NCBI RefSeq assembly: GCF_016587375.1 | Contig: NZ_BNJG01000002.1 | Span: 1,736,001-1,800,000, forward strand | Reading direction: 5' to 3' | Source: Ktedonobacter robiniae | GTDB taxonomy: Bacteria; Chloroflexota; Ktedonobacteria; Ktedonobacterales; Ktedonobacteraceae | DNA: 64,000 nucleotides | Shown here: in pieces, positions 24,069-32,690 of the stretch | How the letters are laid out: every line of letters begins with the position of its first letter | Numbering within the stretch: the first letter of the stretch is position 1 | Notes under the pieces: model-generated | The model's database searches: none | Told to the model about the DNA's origin: nothing | Seen by the model: only the letters and a program-made list of their open reading frames with translations | Program-made: the position numbers and the translations under genes

Positions 24069-24511
24069 GCCCACGGGTTGTGCAACGAGGTGCTATGATA
24101 GGGTACGTTAATTGGCGTGAGTGGTTGCCTTCTCCTTTTGCCCTCGATAGTGGTGATGCGTGCTTAATACATCGTGTTTCTCTGTTGTATGCTGCTCATT
24201 CAGATGAAAAAGAGCATGTTACCTTTCACAGGGATAATCGTCTTCACTCTGATAAGCATCTTGGTACGCAGCTTCCGAATTGGCGTCAGCAGACAGTTTT
24301 CGCTACAGTACTCGCTCGACCTTCTAGTACTCAGATTGGAAATGTGGGGAGTGCAGAGGGGCGTCAGCCCCTCTGCGTCTCAATTCCATGCCGCCGCAGG
24401 CGGCATGAAACCTTTTCCATGAAGATTGACAGAACACTAATGAGATTGGCAAGGAAGACAGAGGAGGGAGAAAGAATGAGCAGAGTGGGGTAAACGAAGG
24501 AAAAGAGAAAC
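24069..24511. other. 443-bp gene-free stretch with two REP-like hairpins
   Basis: No convincing gene. It contains GCAGAGGGGC-GTCA-GCCCCTCTGC (24353-24376) and CATGCCGCC-GCA-GGCGGCATG (24387-24407), 10 bases apart: compact GC-rich palindromes in the style of REP elements. A possible short frame beginning MKKSMLPFTGIIVFTLI at about 24204 runs into these hairpins and is not supported. Confidence 0.5.
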
Positions 24512-25411
24512 ATGGAAGAATTGCATTTGAATCACCTGCCTGAACTGCCTCAGCAGAAAACCATCAGAGAAGTTGCAACGGCTCTCTGGCAGCAGAAGGA
24601 GGTGATCGCACTCTGGCTCGGTGGCAGTTTAGTACGCGGAACGGGGGATGTCTTTAGCGACATTGACTTTCGTATCGCTGTTGCTCCCTGCCATCTCGCT
24701 CGCTGGGAAGCACCATTATTTGAGCAGATATTTGAGCATACCTCTATCGTGGGGCAGCAATTTCTCCGTTTTGACGATGACGATTTTTTACATCACCTAC
24801 TCCTCTCCAACGGAGAACTCTTCGATTTTTGCATTCAGAGCACTGAGCGTGAATTGATGCCAGAGCCGCGACAGATTTTAGGCTGTCGCAGCGATCTCTT
24901 TGCCAGTAGACTTCTGCAAAACCAGAGAGCATCGACCGGTATGGAGTCTCACCCACCTAGCCCAGAGATACTCAGTCGCCTCCTCATTGATTTCTGGATC
25001 AATACCCATAAGCATTGCAAAGTCTTGTATCGTGACCTCGACCTTCTGTGTATACGACGCATTCAACACGAACGAGATCTCCTCTTGAGGTTCTGGTATA
25101 TTCACAGTAGTGGGAGGGATTACAGTACAGCACGACAGACAATGCATAGCCTGACAGAGGTGGTATGCACAGTACGTGCCAAAGTCCCGCATGCACTTCG
25201 TATCCTTGGCGCTCCCATGAGGGATCACCAAGAACTCATTCAGGTAATTGAGATGAATCGTAAAGTGGTCGCCGAGCTTGGACGCCAATTGGCTCAGCAG
25301 TATGGCTTTGAGTATCCTTCCACCCTCGAAGCGACAGTGCTGCGAAGCTGGCAGGATTTTGTAGAATCGCCATGTGTTTTTGATGAGAAGGGGATATTGA
25401 GGAACAGTTGA
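24512..25411 (+). CDS. Nucleotidyltransferase-fold protein (aminoglycoside adenylyltransferase-like)
   Basis: The 299-residue protein carries the pol-beta-type nucleotidyltransferase signature: GGSLVRGTGDVFSDIDFRI contains the GGS helix start and the DxD metal pair (DID), with a third acidic strand around LFDFCIQ. The C-terminal helical part (about 145-280) resembles the helical domains of ANT-type proteins. AAGGAAAAGAG precedes the ATG. Family members adenylate aminoglycosides or lincosamides, but many soil-bacterial homologues have no known substrate. It is probably transcribed alone. Confidence 0.75.
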   Translation: MEELHLNHLPELPQQKTIREVATALWQQKEVIALWLGGSLVRGTGDVFSDIDFRIAVAPCHLARWEAPLFEQIFEHTSIVGQQFLRFDDDDFLHHLLLSNGELFDFCIQSTERELMPEPRQILGCRSDLFASRLLQNQRASTGMESHPPSPEILSRLLIDFWINTHKHCKVLYRDLDLLCIRRIQHERDLLLRFWYIHSSGRDYSTARQTMHSLTEVVCTVRAKVPHALRILGAPMRDHQELIQVIEMNRKVVAELGRQLAQQYGFEYPSTLEATVLRSWQDFVESPCVFDEKGILRNS

Positions 25412-25433
25412 GGGAAACGGACGCGTAGGCCAA

Positions 25434-25538
25434 TCAGACCTCTTCTGCGCCCTGAGCATGGAACTCCTTTGCGGTTGCCAGGCCAATACCACTAGCACCG
25501 CCAGTAATCAGGGCAACTTTTCCAGCTAAACGAGTCAT
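25434..25538 (-). pseudogene. Truncated N-terminal remnant of an SDR gene
   Basis: From ATG 25538 the reverse strand reads MTRLAGKVALITGGASGIGL followed by ATAKEFHAQGAEEV and a stop at 25434-25436. This is a textbook SDR N-terminus with the TGxxxGIG cofactor motif, cut after 34 residues where about 250 are expected. No continuation is seen in any frame downstream because the nucleotidyltransferase gene begins there on the other strand. It looks like the relic of a deletion. Confidence 0.7.
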
Positions 25539-25734
25539 GGCTTTTCTCTTAATTTTTGGCTTTTTGGCGAGGCGGTAATTTTTTCTTGGTCCGAGCGTTA
25601 ATATATATAGATGTGTCTATTTTATACTGGCTGGTTGATATGAGATAGGTAGTTCGCTAGGAGCAGGCTTTATGTGCCAGCCAGTAAACACAGCGTCGCG
25701 GGCGCTAAAAAAGTATATGTATGAAGGAAAACGG

Positions 25735-27072
25735 ATGAAACGTATTGCGCGGCATCTCGCGGCCTATTACTTGATCTACATCGCCTGTATTATACATCTG
25801 CTGTTCTATATCTCTGTGAGCAAGACAGGCTGGTTCAATCTCTTTTTCAGCGGGGCTGCGCTGCATGAGGGGGCCAAGGGTATAGACTTCTACCAGGTCC
25901 CGCGTGGAGCCTGGGCCTTCTGGCATGGCGGTTCGCTGACGGGCGAGCCGCTCTGGAATGGTTCGCAGTATGCGAAGGCGGAGTTCTCACAGAATAATGT
26001 CTATCACCCATTCTTTACCATTATTGTTGGTACCTTTCTGATGCAGTTTGATCCCGCCTCTGCGCCCTATATCTGGCTCTGGAGTAAGCTGGTCATTACG
26101 GTACTGGTCACAGGCTATTTCATCTGGAGTTTTCGTGAGAGTAAGCACCTGGGCTTTGCCGTCTTGATGCTGCTCGCCAACTTTAGCGTCTACCTGGAGC
26201 TGGCGGCCTGGCAGTTCCATTTTGTGCTCAATGTCTTTCTCTTGCTCTTCCTGATCAATCTCGTAAAGAATAGAGACGTGGTCTGGCGTGGTATTTGGTA
26301 CTGGCTGAGTCTGATTGTGAAGCCAATTGGCTTCCTCTTTATTCCATTTTTGTTTGCGAAGGGGAGATGGCGCACCATCGTGGTTGGCGCTCTCTGCTTT
26401 GGCCTGACAACCTGGATCTTATCTGGCATTGGAGGCTATTATATCGATAACCTCAAGGCGACGCTCTTTGGCCCAGGGGGCGCGGGACCTAACCAGATCA
26501 TCACCTTGAATGCCCTGCTGCGGCATACCTCATTTACGCACTGGCCTGACATTGTCTATAAAATTATCCAGTATAGTATGCTGGTTATAACTATTTTCTG
26601 GGCCGCGTTTCGTCGTGTGCATAGGAGCAAAGTTATCTGCCTGGTGATAGTCTATTATCTCTTCTTCTACGAGATGACCTTTGAATATCACTGGAGCACG
26701 CTGGCCTATGTACTTCCCATTTGCGTCGTCTGCTGCCCCGAGTTCCAGACGCGCTGGGCGAAGGCCTGCATGCTCCTGGTCTGCCTGCCAGGCTGTTTTG
26801 CGCTCCTCAACGTCCTGCACATCGATGTTACCAACCAGGGCTACTGGGGGCTTATCCCAGGCGAGCGGGCCTGGCAGTTCATGGTTCTCAGCAAGCTCAT
26901 CCCGGTCTTCCTGCTCTGCGTCTGTGTGCTGATTCCCGACATCAAGCCCATCTTCCGCCAGACGCGTGCCTTCTGGTCTGCCGTGCGCCGCGTCAACGAG
27001 CACCTCCAGGTCTTCGGCGCCGCAGAGGACGAAGAGGAAGAGGAGGCGAAGGAGATCCACCTCGCGTTATAG
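25735..27072 (+). CDS. Polytopic membrane glycosyltransferase-like protein (GT87/DUF2029-type)
   Basis: ATG 25735 (MKRIARHLAAYYL) with AAGGA upstream is preferred over the frame start at 25672. The protein has about 10 transmembrane segments with an early extracytoplasmic loop (GIDFYQVPRGAWAFWHGGSL, QYAKAEFSQNNVYHPFFT) and the 'FYxxP...Y.HPFF' pattern seen in polyprenyl-phosphate-sugar-dependent GT-C enzymes of the DUF2029/GT87 group; SLIVKPIGFLFIPFL is the typical 'KP' segment. The C-terminus is acidic (EDEEEEEAKE). A role in extracytoplasmic glycan assembly is inferred from fold type only. Confidence 0.65.
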   Translation: MKRIARHLAAYYLIYIACIIHLLFYISVSKTGWFNLFFSGAALHEGAKGIDFYQVPRGAWAFWHGGSLTGEPLWNGSQYAKAEFSQNNVYHPFFTIIVGTFLMQFDPASAPYIWLWSKLVITVLVTGYFIWSFRESKHLGFAVLMLLANFSVYLELAAWQFHFVLNVFLLLFLINLVKNRDVVWRGIWYWLSLIVKPIGFLFIPFLFAKGRWRTIVVGALCFGLTTWILSGIGGYYIDNLKATLFGPGGAGPNQIITLNALLRHTSFTHWPDIVYKIIQYSMLVITIFWAAFRRVHRSKVICLVIVYYLFFYEMTFEYHWSTLAYVLPICVVCCPEFQTRWAKACMLLVCLPGCFALLNVLHIDVTNQGYWGLIPGERAWQFMVLSKLIPVFLLCVCVLIPDIKPIFRQTRAFWSAVRRVNEHLQVFGAAEDEEEEEAKEIHLAL

Positions 27073-27106
27073 ATTATGTTAAACTAGGGCGGAGGTAAAC
27101 TTAAAA

Positions 27107-27679
27107 ATGCAGAAACCCTGGCTAATCATCGTCAATGGTCCACCTGGAGCGGGCAAGACCACGTTGGCAAAGCGACTGGCGACCGATCTAAATTTTCCTG
27201 TCATTCATCGCGATGAGGTGGCGGAGAAAATATTTGACGCGCTGGACAGCCAGACTCATGGTCGCCCGCCTATGATTGGACCGGCCAGCTTTCAAATGAT
27301 GTACTATTTCGCAGGCCAGGTCCTGGCGGCAGGCCAGCCCTTGATTATAGAAGGCTTTTTCCGCCATGCAGAGCTAGCGACCAGCGAGTTTTTACAACTG
27401 AAGCAAGAGCACGATTTTGCCCCCTTGCAGATTCAATGTAAAGCGGATGGGAATGTGCTACGCGAGCGTTTTCTAGCTCGCATTGGTACGCCGGAGCGGC
27501 ATCCCTATCATCGCGATGTAGCCTTTGCCGAAAACAACCGGGGCATATTCATGCAGAGGCGCCTGGCCGACATCGCCCTTGGCGGCCCCGTGATCGACCT
27601 CGACACCACCAATGTGCGCGACTACGATTATGAGGGCTTGCTCCAGAGCATCCGTGCAGAAATGGCAACCACGCGATGA
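27107..27679 (+). CDS. P-loop small-molecule kinase (AAA_33-type)
   Basis: The 190-residue protein starts WLIIVNGPPGAGKTTLAKRL (Walker A GPPGAGKT), followed by VIHRDEVAEKIFDAL, LIIEGFFRH as the Walker B-like strand, and an arginine-bearing LID helix (LRERFLARIGTPERHP). This is the chloramphenicol-phosphotransferase/shikimate-kinase-like layout. The C-terminus has VIDLDTT. It starts 34 bases after the GT-C gene on the same strand and could share its transcript. Substrate unknown. Confidence 0.78.
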   Translation: MQKPWLIIVNGPPGAGKTTLAKRLATDLNFPVIHRDEVAEKIFDALDSQTHGRPPMIGPASFQMMYYFAGQVLAAGQPLIIEGFFRHAELATSEFLQLKQEHDFAPLQIQCKADGNVLRERFLARIGTPERHPYHRDVAFAENNRGIFMQRRLADIALGGPVIDLDTTNVRDYDYEGLLQSIRAEMATTR

Positions 27680-27704
27680 GAGCTATTTGATGTATAGCCT
27701 CCAG

Positions 27705-27756
27705 AAGCGTCTCTCTCTTTATGAATAGCTGTGGTAACAAGGGAGAGGCGTTTTCT
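27705..27756 (+). terminator. Intrinsic terminator downstream of the P-loop kinase
   Basis: AAGCGTCTCTCTCTT (27705-27719) pairs with AAGGGAGAGGCGTTT (27739-27753), including three G-U pairs in RNA, followed by TTCTGT. It lies 26 bases after the kinase stop and just upstream of the next start. Confidence 0.6.
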
Positions 27757-27773
27757 GTAAAGGAGTCTTACAT

Positions 27774-28580
27774 ATGCAGGCATCCTCGTCTATAACAAAT
27801 GATTCCCTCCTTCTTGGCTCTCAATACGAGTTAGGTAATCTGAGAGCTACTTATAAGCCGTCAACCTCATGTTTAATCATTATGCTTGCAATACTGGTGA
27901 CTATGGGCGTCCTGGCGACGTTTTTTGGCATAGCTTTTGTCTTCATGGCGAATAGCCTGTTCCCGCTGATCGCGACAGTTGTCGGGCTACTTTTCATTAT
28001 TTTTCCCGGTGTAGGTATTGTTCAGGCTTATCGTAATCGTGTATTGCGCGTCTTTGTCTACGATGCGGGCCTGCTCTACCTAGGACGCCTATCTACCCAG
28101 GCCGTACGTTGGCAGAGTATCCAGGCCGTCTGGCATAACGTGATTGTGAAGACCCATACATCGACCGATGGCGAGGGGCATACGAGTACAACAACAACAT
28201 ATAACCATGTCTATGTCCTGGCCTTAACTGACGGGTCGACGCTTAAGCTTGATGAGACCTTTGCTAAACTGCGTGAACTCGGCAAGACAATCGAAGTCGA
28301 GACAGCCCGTCTTATCTTCCCCACGGCATTGAGCACATATCAGACCTATCAGACAGTTCAATTCGGTCCGGTATCTCTCACTCCCCAGGCTTTCTATCTG
28401 AGAAATGATATGTTGTCCTGGAGCGAACTGAAAAGCATCAACATCGACGAAAGCCATGGCAACATCGTTATTAAAAAGCATGGGAAGCTCTTTCGCTGGG
28501 CTTCTGTCAGTTTAGGTGACGTGCCAAACATCGAGGTGTTCAGGATGCTTGTACAGCATATTACTGGTATCAGGCCATGA
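27774..28580 (+). CDS. DUF6585-like membrane protein
   Basis: AAGGAGTCTTACAT precedes the ATG. The 268-residue protein has a short N-terminal strand region, two adjacent transmembrane helices (about 35-57 and 62-82), then two beta-rich PH-like repeats (VFVYDAGLLYLGRLSTQAVRW and FYLRNDMLSWSELKSINI, quoted here in part) separated by a Thr-rich loop (GHTSTTTTYNHVYVLAL). The arrangement resembles DUF6585/YdaT-like proteins common in Ktedonobacteria; the function is unknown. It sits between two terminator-like hairpins and is probably transcribed alone. Confidence 0.6.
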   Translation: MQASSSITNDSLLLGSQYELGNLRATYKPSTSCLIIMLAILVTMGVLATFFGIAFVFMANSLFPLIATVVGLLFIIFPGVGIVQAYRNRVLRVFVYDAGLLYLGRLSTQAVRWQSIQAVWHNVIVKTHTSTDGEGHTSTTTTYNHVYVLALTDGSTLKLDETFAKLRELGKTIEVETARLIFPTALSTYQTYQTVQFGPVSLTPQAFYLRNDMLSWSELKSINIDESHGNIVIKKHGKLFRWASVSLGDVPNIEVFRMLVQHITGIRP

Positions 28581-28693
28581 GAATGTGCAATGATAAAGTG
28601 GCACAACGCTGCTGAAGCACGCGTCAACCGAGAGTACGAGATTAATTTTTTTACGCCCCGCTGTCACATTCAAAGAAAAGGTGGTATTGTAGC

Positions 28694-29233
28694 ATGACTT
28701 CGTTTACTGATTCATCAATCGCCGTGGTTCGTCCAGAGGAGGCAGAGCGCATCCTACCCGGGCTGGTAGCACTGTTGCAAGATGCTGTGGACTCGGGCGC
28801 CTCCGTGGGCTTTATCCCACCCTTGGGTGAGGACGAGGCGCACCAGTACTGGCAGGGAGTCTTCCGCAATGTAGAGCATGGTACGCATATTCTGCTTGTG
28901 GCGCGTGAGGATGGGCATGTTGTTGGTAGTGTGCAGCTGGAACTGGCAATGAAGGCCAACGCTCTGCACCGAGCCGAGGTGCAGAAGCTCTTCGTCTTGC
29001 AGAGTCAGCGCCGTCGCGGCACGGGGCGCGCCCTTATGCAGGCAATCGAGCAGGTGGCACGCGAGCATAAGCGTACCCTGCTCGTGCTGGATACCCGTGA
29101 GGGCGATGTCGCCGAGAAGCTCTATCGCAAAATTGGCTATCAAGAAGTCGGCGTTATTCCCTCCTATGCCCTGAACGCGAACGGCGAACTGGATGGCACC
29201 ATTATCTTCTACAAAGCACTCCTGCTCGAATAA
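28694..29233 (+). CDS. GNAT-family N-acetyltransferase
   Basis: The 179-residue protein has the GNAT core: ILLVAREDGHVVGSVQLEL, AEVQKLFVLQSQRRRGTGRAL with the acetyl-CoA pyrophosphate loop QRRRGTGRA, LLVLDTREGDVAEKLYRKIGY, and the terminal strand IIFYKALL. An AAGGTGG site precedes ATG 28694. Its order is typical of small-molecule acetyltransferases. It is followed by the largest palindrome of the window. Confidence 0.85.
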   Translation: MTSFTDSSIAVVRPEEAERILPGLVALLQDAVDSGASVGFIPPLGEDEAHQYWQGVFRNVEHGTHILLVAREDGHVVGSVQLELAMKANALHRAEVQKLFVLQSQRRRGTGRALMQAIEQVAREHKRTLLVLDTREGDVAEKLYRKIGYQEVGVIPSYALNANGELDGTIIFYKALLLE

Positions 29234-29246
29234 GGCTTGAAATTTT

Positions 29247-29317
29247 AAGGGCAGAATAAAGGGTCAGGTTATCTGGAAGCCCTGCTTCCAGATAACCTGA
29301 CCCTTTATTCTGCCCTT
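29247..29317. terminator. 34-bp-arm palindrome downstream of the GNAT gene
   Basis: AAGGGCAGAATAAAGGGTCA and 14 further bases (29247-29280) pair perfectly with 29284-29317 around CCT. It is the longest perfect stem in the window. The next + strand gene starts at 29410, so it separates two transcription units. Confidence 0.65.
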
Positions 29318-29344
29318 GACTTTTAGCTTCCAAAGATATACGCT

Positions 29345-29387
29345 ATGACCAGATAAGCATGGTGACTAATTTTGATGATTTGGTCAT
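29345..29387. promoter_or_regulatory. Candidate TetR operator
   Basis: ATGACCA (29345-29351) and TGGTCAT (29381-29387) form a spaced inverted repeat 23 bases upstream of the TetR start. Spacing is wider than usual for a TetR dimer, so this is tentative. Confidence 0.3.
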
Positions 29388-29409
29388 GGAATAAAAGAGG
29401 AGATAGAGA

Positions 29410-30144
29410 TTGCCGAGCTTAGATGAGAGGGAGCAGGAGAGAGGCGAGGAACGCTCACGACGCCAGGCGCGTGCTGATCGTATTCTGGATGCCGCGAAGG
29501 AACTGTTACAACGCTGGGGATACAAAAAGACGACAATTGACGATATCGCGAAACAGGCCAATGTGGCGAAGGGAACAATCTATCTGCACTGGAAGACACG
29601 TGAAGTCCTCTTTGAGGCGCTGCTGGTACGCGAGTGGCTATCCGTCCTCGCGGATCTCCGGAAGCGGCTTGCGAACGATCCTACTGGGGTGATGCTCAGC
29701 TCACTGACCAGGAACCTGGTTTTGATTGCCGTCGACAATTCATTGTTTCGGGCCGTGCTGCTACGTGATACTGAGACACTGGGCGACTTGATCCACTCCG
29801 GCGCGGGACAAAATCTCGTACAGATCCGCCTGGGAACATCTATGCCATACCTGGAACTGTTACACGCTAATGGCCTGTTGCGCAGCGACATCGATATGGA
29901 GACGCAGATTAAGATGATCTCGGCTATCAATATTGGTTTCTTTGTCGCAGACAGGTTCTTGCCACCTGGTTCTCGCCTGGCCCCTGAAGAGCTAGCGGAG
30001 GCGCTCGCGCTAACGCTGCATCGCACCTTTGAGCCCGAAGGACCGCCCGCTCCCGAGGCCCTTGATAAGGCAATGCACATCTTTAATCAATTACTGGACC
30101 AATTTGCCAACGCCATCGCACGCCAATATAAGGAGATAGAATAG
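29410..30144 (+). CDS. TetR-family transcriptional regulator
   Basis: The start is a TTG (29410) after GGAGAT. After an acidic/basic N-terminal arm, the HTH is clear: RILDAAKELLQRWGYKKTTI, DDIAKQANVAKGTIYLHWKT, then the ligand domain to residue 244. It is followed at 3 bases by an ABC ATPase gene and then its permease, so it is the first gene of a three-gene exporter operon that it should repress. The ligand is probably the exported compound. Confidence 0.88.
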   Translation: MPSLDEREQERGEERSRRQARADRILDAAKELLQRWGYKKTTIDDIAKQANVAKGTIYLHWKTREVLFEALLVREWLSVLADLRKRLANDPTGVMLSSLTRNLVLIAVDNSLFRAVLLRDTETLGDLIHSGAGQNLVQIRLGTSMPYLELLHANGLLRSDIDMETQIKMISAINIGFFVADRFLPPGSRLAPEELAEALALTLHRTFEPEGPPAPEALDKAMHIFNQLLDQFANAIARQYKEIE

Positions 30145-30146
30145 TC

Positions 30147-31079
30147 ATGACAATAGCGATTGAAGTCGCTGGCCTGGTCAAAGCGTTTGGCCAGACGCGC
30201 GCGCTGAATGGACTTAATTTGTCCGTGCGTGCCGGTGAGGTGCATGGCTTCCTGGGTCCCAACGGAGCCGGAAAAACTACGACCTTGCGTATACTGCTCG
30301 GTCTGTTACGTGCCAATGCTGGCTCTGTTCGGCTGCTTGATGGAGACCCGTGGGAGGATGCTATCAAGCTGCACCGCCGCCTTGCCTATGTTCCCGGCGA
30401 TGTCACTCTGTGGCCCAACTTCTCTGGTGGCGAGGTGATTGACTTGCTTGGTCGTTTGCGAGGCAGCCTTAACCCGCAACGTCGTGCGGAACTATTGGAG
30501 CGATTTGAGCTTGATCCAAGGAAAAAGGCTCGTACCTACTCGAAAGGGAATCGGCAGAAGGTTGCCCTGGTCGCGGCGCTGGCTTCCGATGTGGAGCTTC
30601 TCATTTTGGATGAACCAACCTCCGGTCTCGACCCGCTCATGGAAGCTGTGTTCCGTGATTGCATCGCGGAGGAGCGCCGGAAAGGGCGTACCGTCTTGCT
30701 CTCCAGTCACATTCTCGACGAGGTGGAAGCCCTCTGCGACCGGGTTAGCATCATTCGCAATGGTCGAACGGTGGAGAGTGGGACGCTGGCCGAACTACGC
30801 CACCTCACACGCACCTCGCTCAGGGCTGAGCTGGCAAAGGTGCCATCCGGGCTGGCCGAGTTGCCCGGCGTGCATGGCTTGCGGGTCGAGGGGAGCCAGG
30901 TGCGCTGCGAGGTAGATACTGCTGAGCTGAACAGTGTGCTGCACTACCTTACGTCGCTTGGTCTGCGAAGCCTGGTAAGCCAGCCACCGACTTTGGAGGA
31001 ATTGTTCTTGAGGCATTACCAGACGCAGGAATCGGCGGACAATGGTTCGCGTAGCAGGTCCGTGGAGATATCCAAATGA
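30147..31079 (+). CDS. ABC exporter ATP-binding protein (polyketide/drug type)
   Basis: Walker A GPNGAGKTT, the Q-loop region AYVPGDVTLWPN, a signature-like YSKGNRQKVAL (the usual LSGG is replaced by YSKGN, common in this DrrA-like group), Walker B LLILDEPTSGLDPL, and an H-loop LLSSHILDEVEAL are present. The last ~80 residues form the accessory domain typical of DrrA/ABC-2 exporters. The gene overlaps the permease by 4 bases (ATGA), indicating translational coupling. Confidence 0.9.
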   Translation: MTIAIEVAGLVKAFGQTRALNGLNLSVRAGEVHGFLGPNGAGKTTTLRILLGLLRANAGSVRLLDGDPWEDAIKLHRRLAYVPGDVTLWPNFSGGEVIDLLGRLRGSLNPQRRAELLERFELDPRKKARTYSKGNRQKVALVAALASDVELLILDEPTSGLDPLMEAVFRDCIAEERRKGRTVLLSSHILDEVEALCDRVSIIRNGRTVESGTLAELRHLTRTSLRAELAKVPSGLAELPGVHGLRVEGSQVRCEVDTAELNSVLHYLTSLGLRSLVSQPPTLEELFLRHYQTQESADNGSRSRSVEISK

Positions 31080-32668
31080 ATACCCTTGTTGGCACCGGCT
31101 CGCTGATCCGCTTGATCTTGCGGCGGGACCGGCTCATACTACTCATCTGGATCGTGACGTTGGCAGCACTCACTATTGGCGTCGCGGCAGCCTTACCCAA
31201 AACGTATCCCACCTTTGAGGCACGCCAGGCATTTGCCAATGAGACGACAAACAATCCAACGGAGATCATAATGATCGGACCCGTATTCGACCCATCCATT
31301 GGTGGCCTTACAGCGTGGCGAACACGAGGATGGGGCTTACTCGGATTAGGCCTGGCAAGCCTGCTCACAGTCATTCGCCATACCCGCACAGAAGAGGAAT
31401 CAGGCAGAAGTGAATTGTTGGGTTCGACTGTGGTGGGTCGGCATGCAGCGTTATCGGCCAGCCTGATCGTGACATTTGCCGCTAACCTGGTAGTGTTCGC
31501 TCTTATCGCTGGCGGATTGATTGGCCTGGGTCTCCCAGCCTCAGGATCTATTGCGCTCGGCCTATCGTTTGCCGCCGCCGGGTGGATTTTCGCCGCACTT
31601 GGAGGCGTAGCCGCTCAGTTGACGACAAGCGCTGGAACCGCCAGGGGCATCACGGGCGCCTTTCTGGCTCTGCTCTATGTATTGCGCGCCTTGGGTGATG
31701 TGCGCGGAGCCTCCTGGTTGGTATGGGTGTCGCCGTTCAGTTGGGCTGAAAATGCTCATCCCTTCGCTCACGAATCATGGGGTTTCTTCGTACCTATGCT
31801 TGGCCTTGCCATCATACTTATTGCTGTGGCCTATACACTTGCCTCACGACGCGACCTTGGCGCTGGCTTGCTGCCATCACGGCTCGCCTCTGCGACGGCC
31901 TCACCAGGCTTGCGTAACGCACCTGCTTTAGCCTGGCGACTACACCGGGGGACGCTGCTTATCTGGGTTATCGCCTTTGCCGGGTTTGGTGCGGCTCTAG
32001 GTGGTGTCGCTCAGAGTGCGACAGAGCAGTTGAACGCCAGTAGCCAGCTTAACGCGCTGATTGCCAATGTAGGCACTAACGCGCGCCCGGTCGATGGCTT
32101 CTTCGCCTTGATCATCTATCTCCTGACCCAGGCTCTCTCAGTGTACGCGATCCAGACCACGCTCCGGCTGCGCTCTGAGGAGACGGCAACGCATGCTGAT
32201 CTTGTCCTGGCGACCCCAGTTAGTCGTGTACAGTGGGTAACCAGTCATCTGCTTCTGGCGTTTGCTGGTCCAGCGGTTGTATTGGGCGCGCTTGGCCTGG
32301 CGATGGGCCTTGTATATGGATTGAGCACGGGCGATGTAGTTTATGAGCTCCTGCGCCTCTTGCTTGCTACGCTTGTACGGCTGCCCTCAATCTGGGTGCT
32401 AGTCGGGATTACGATGGCGTTATACGGCTTCTGGCCTCGTGTGGCCGGATACTTAAGCTGGATTGTACTGGCGGGTTTCCTGGTCCTGGAACTACTTGTT
32501 GAGCTGCATCTAGCAAACTCACCCATATTGATCATCTCACCGTTTGTCTACGCCTCCCGTCTGCCAGCAGCGCAACTGAGCATCGCGCCCCTCGTGGGTC
32601 TGGTCTGTGTAGCCGCGATACTCACCCTCACCGGGTTGCTCGGCTTCCAGCGCCGGGATGTTGGCTAA
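31076..32668 (+). CDS. ABC-2-type exporter permease (polyketide antibiotic exporter-like)
   Basis: The 530-residue protein has about 12 transmembrane segments in two halves; the second half begins near APALAWRLHRGTLLIWVIAF and repeats the start RLILRRDRLILLIWIVTLA. That two-half ABC-2 structure, with RHTRTEEESGRSELLGSTVV and RLRSEETATHADLVLATPVS, matches the TnrB3-like 'exporter of polyketide antibiotics' group. With the ATPase at 30147 it should form a drug or lipid exporter controlled by the TetR protein. It ends 22 bases from the convergent pyrD gene with no obvious terminator hairpin between. Confidence 0.88.
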   Translation: MNTLVGTGSLIRLILRRDRLILLIWIVTLAALTIGVAAALPKTYPTFEARQAFANETTNNPTEIIMIGPVFDPSIGGLTAWRTRGWGLLGLGLASLLTVIRHTRTEEESGRSELLGSTVVGRHAALSASLIVTFAANLVVFALIAGGLIGLGLPASGSIALGLSFAAAGWIFAALGGVAAQLTTSAGTARGITGAFLALLYVLRALGDVRGASWLVWVSPFSWAENAHPFAHESWGFFVPMLGLAIILIAVAYTLASRRDLGAGLLPSRLASATASPGLRNAPALAWRLHRGTLLIWVIAFAGFGAALGGVAQSATEQLNASSQLNALIANVGTNARPVDGFFALIIYLLTQALSVYAIQTTLRLRSEETATHADLVLATPVSRVQWVTSHLLLAFAGPAVVLGALGLAMGLVYGLSTGDVVYELLRLLLATLVRLPSIWVLVGITMALYGFWPRVAGYLSWIVLAGFLVLELLVELHLANSPILIISPFVYASRLPAAQLSIAPLVGLVCVAAILTLTGLLGFQRRDVG

Positions 32669-32690
32669 ACGGCCCTGTGCGTCGGGCAGC

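Noticed and set aside
24204..24422. Short frame beginning MKKSMLPFTGIIVFTLI
   Set aside because: It has one hydrophobic stretch but no ribosome site, and its C-terminal third is translated hairpin.
23987..24493. 168-residue forward open frame after the transpeptidase-like gene
   Set aside because: It begins inside repeat P3-B and runs through two REP-like hairpins; the composition is not protein-like and there is no ribosome site.
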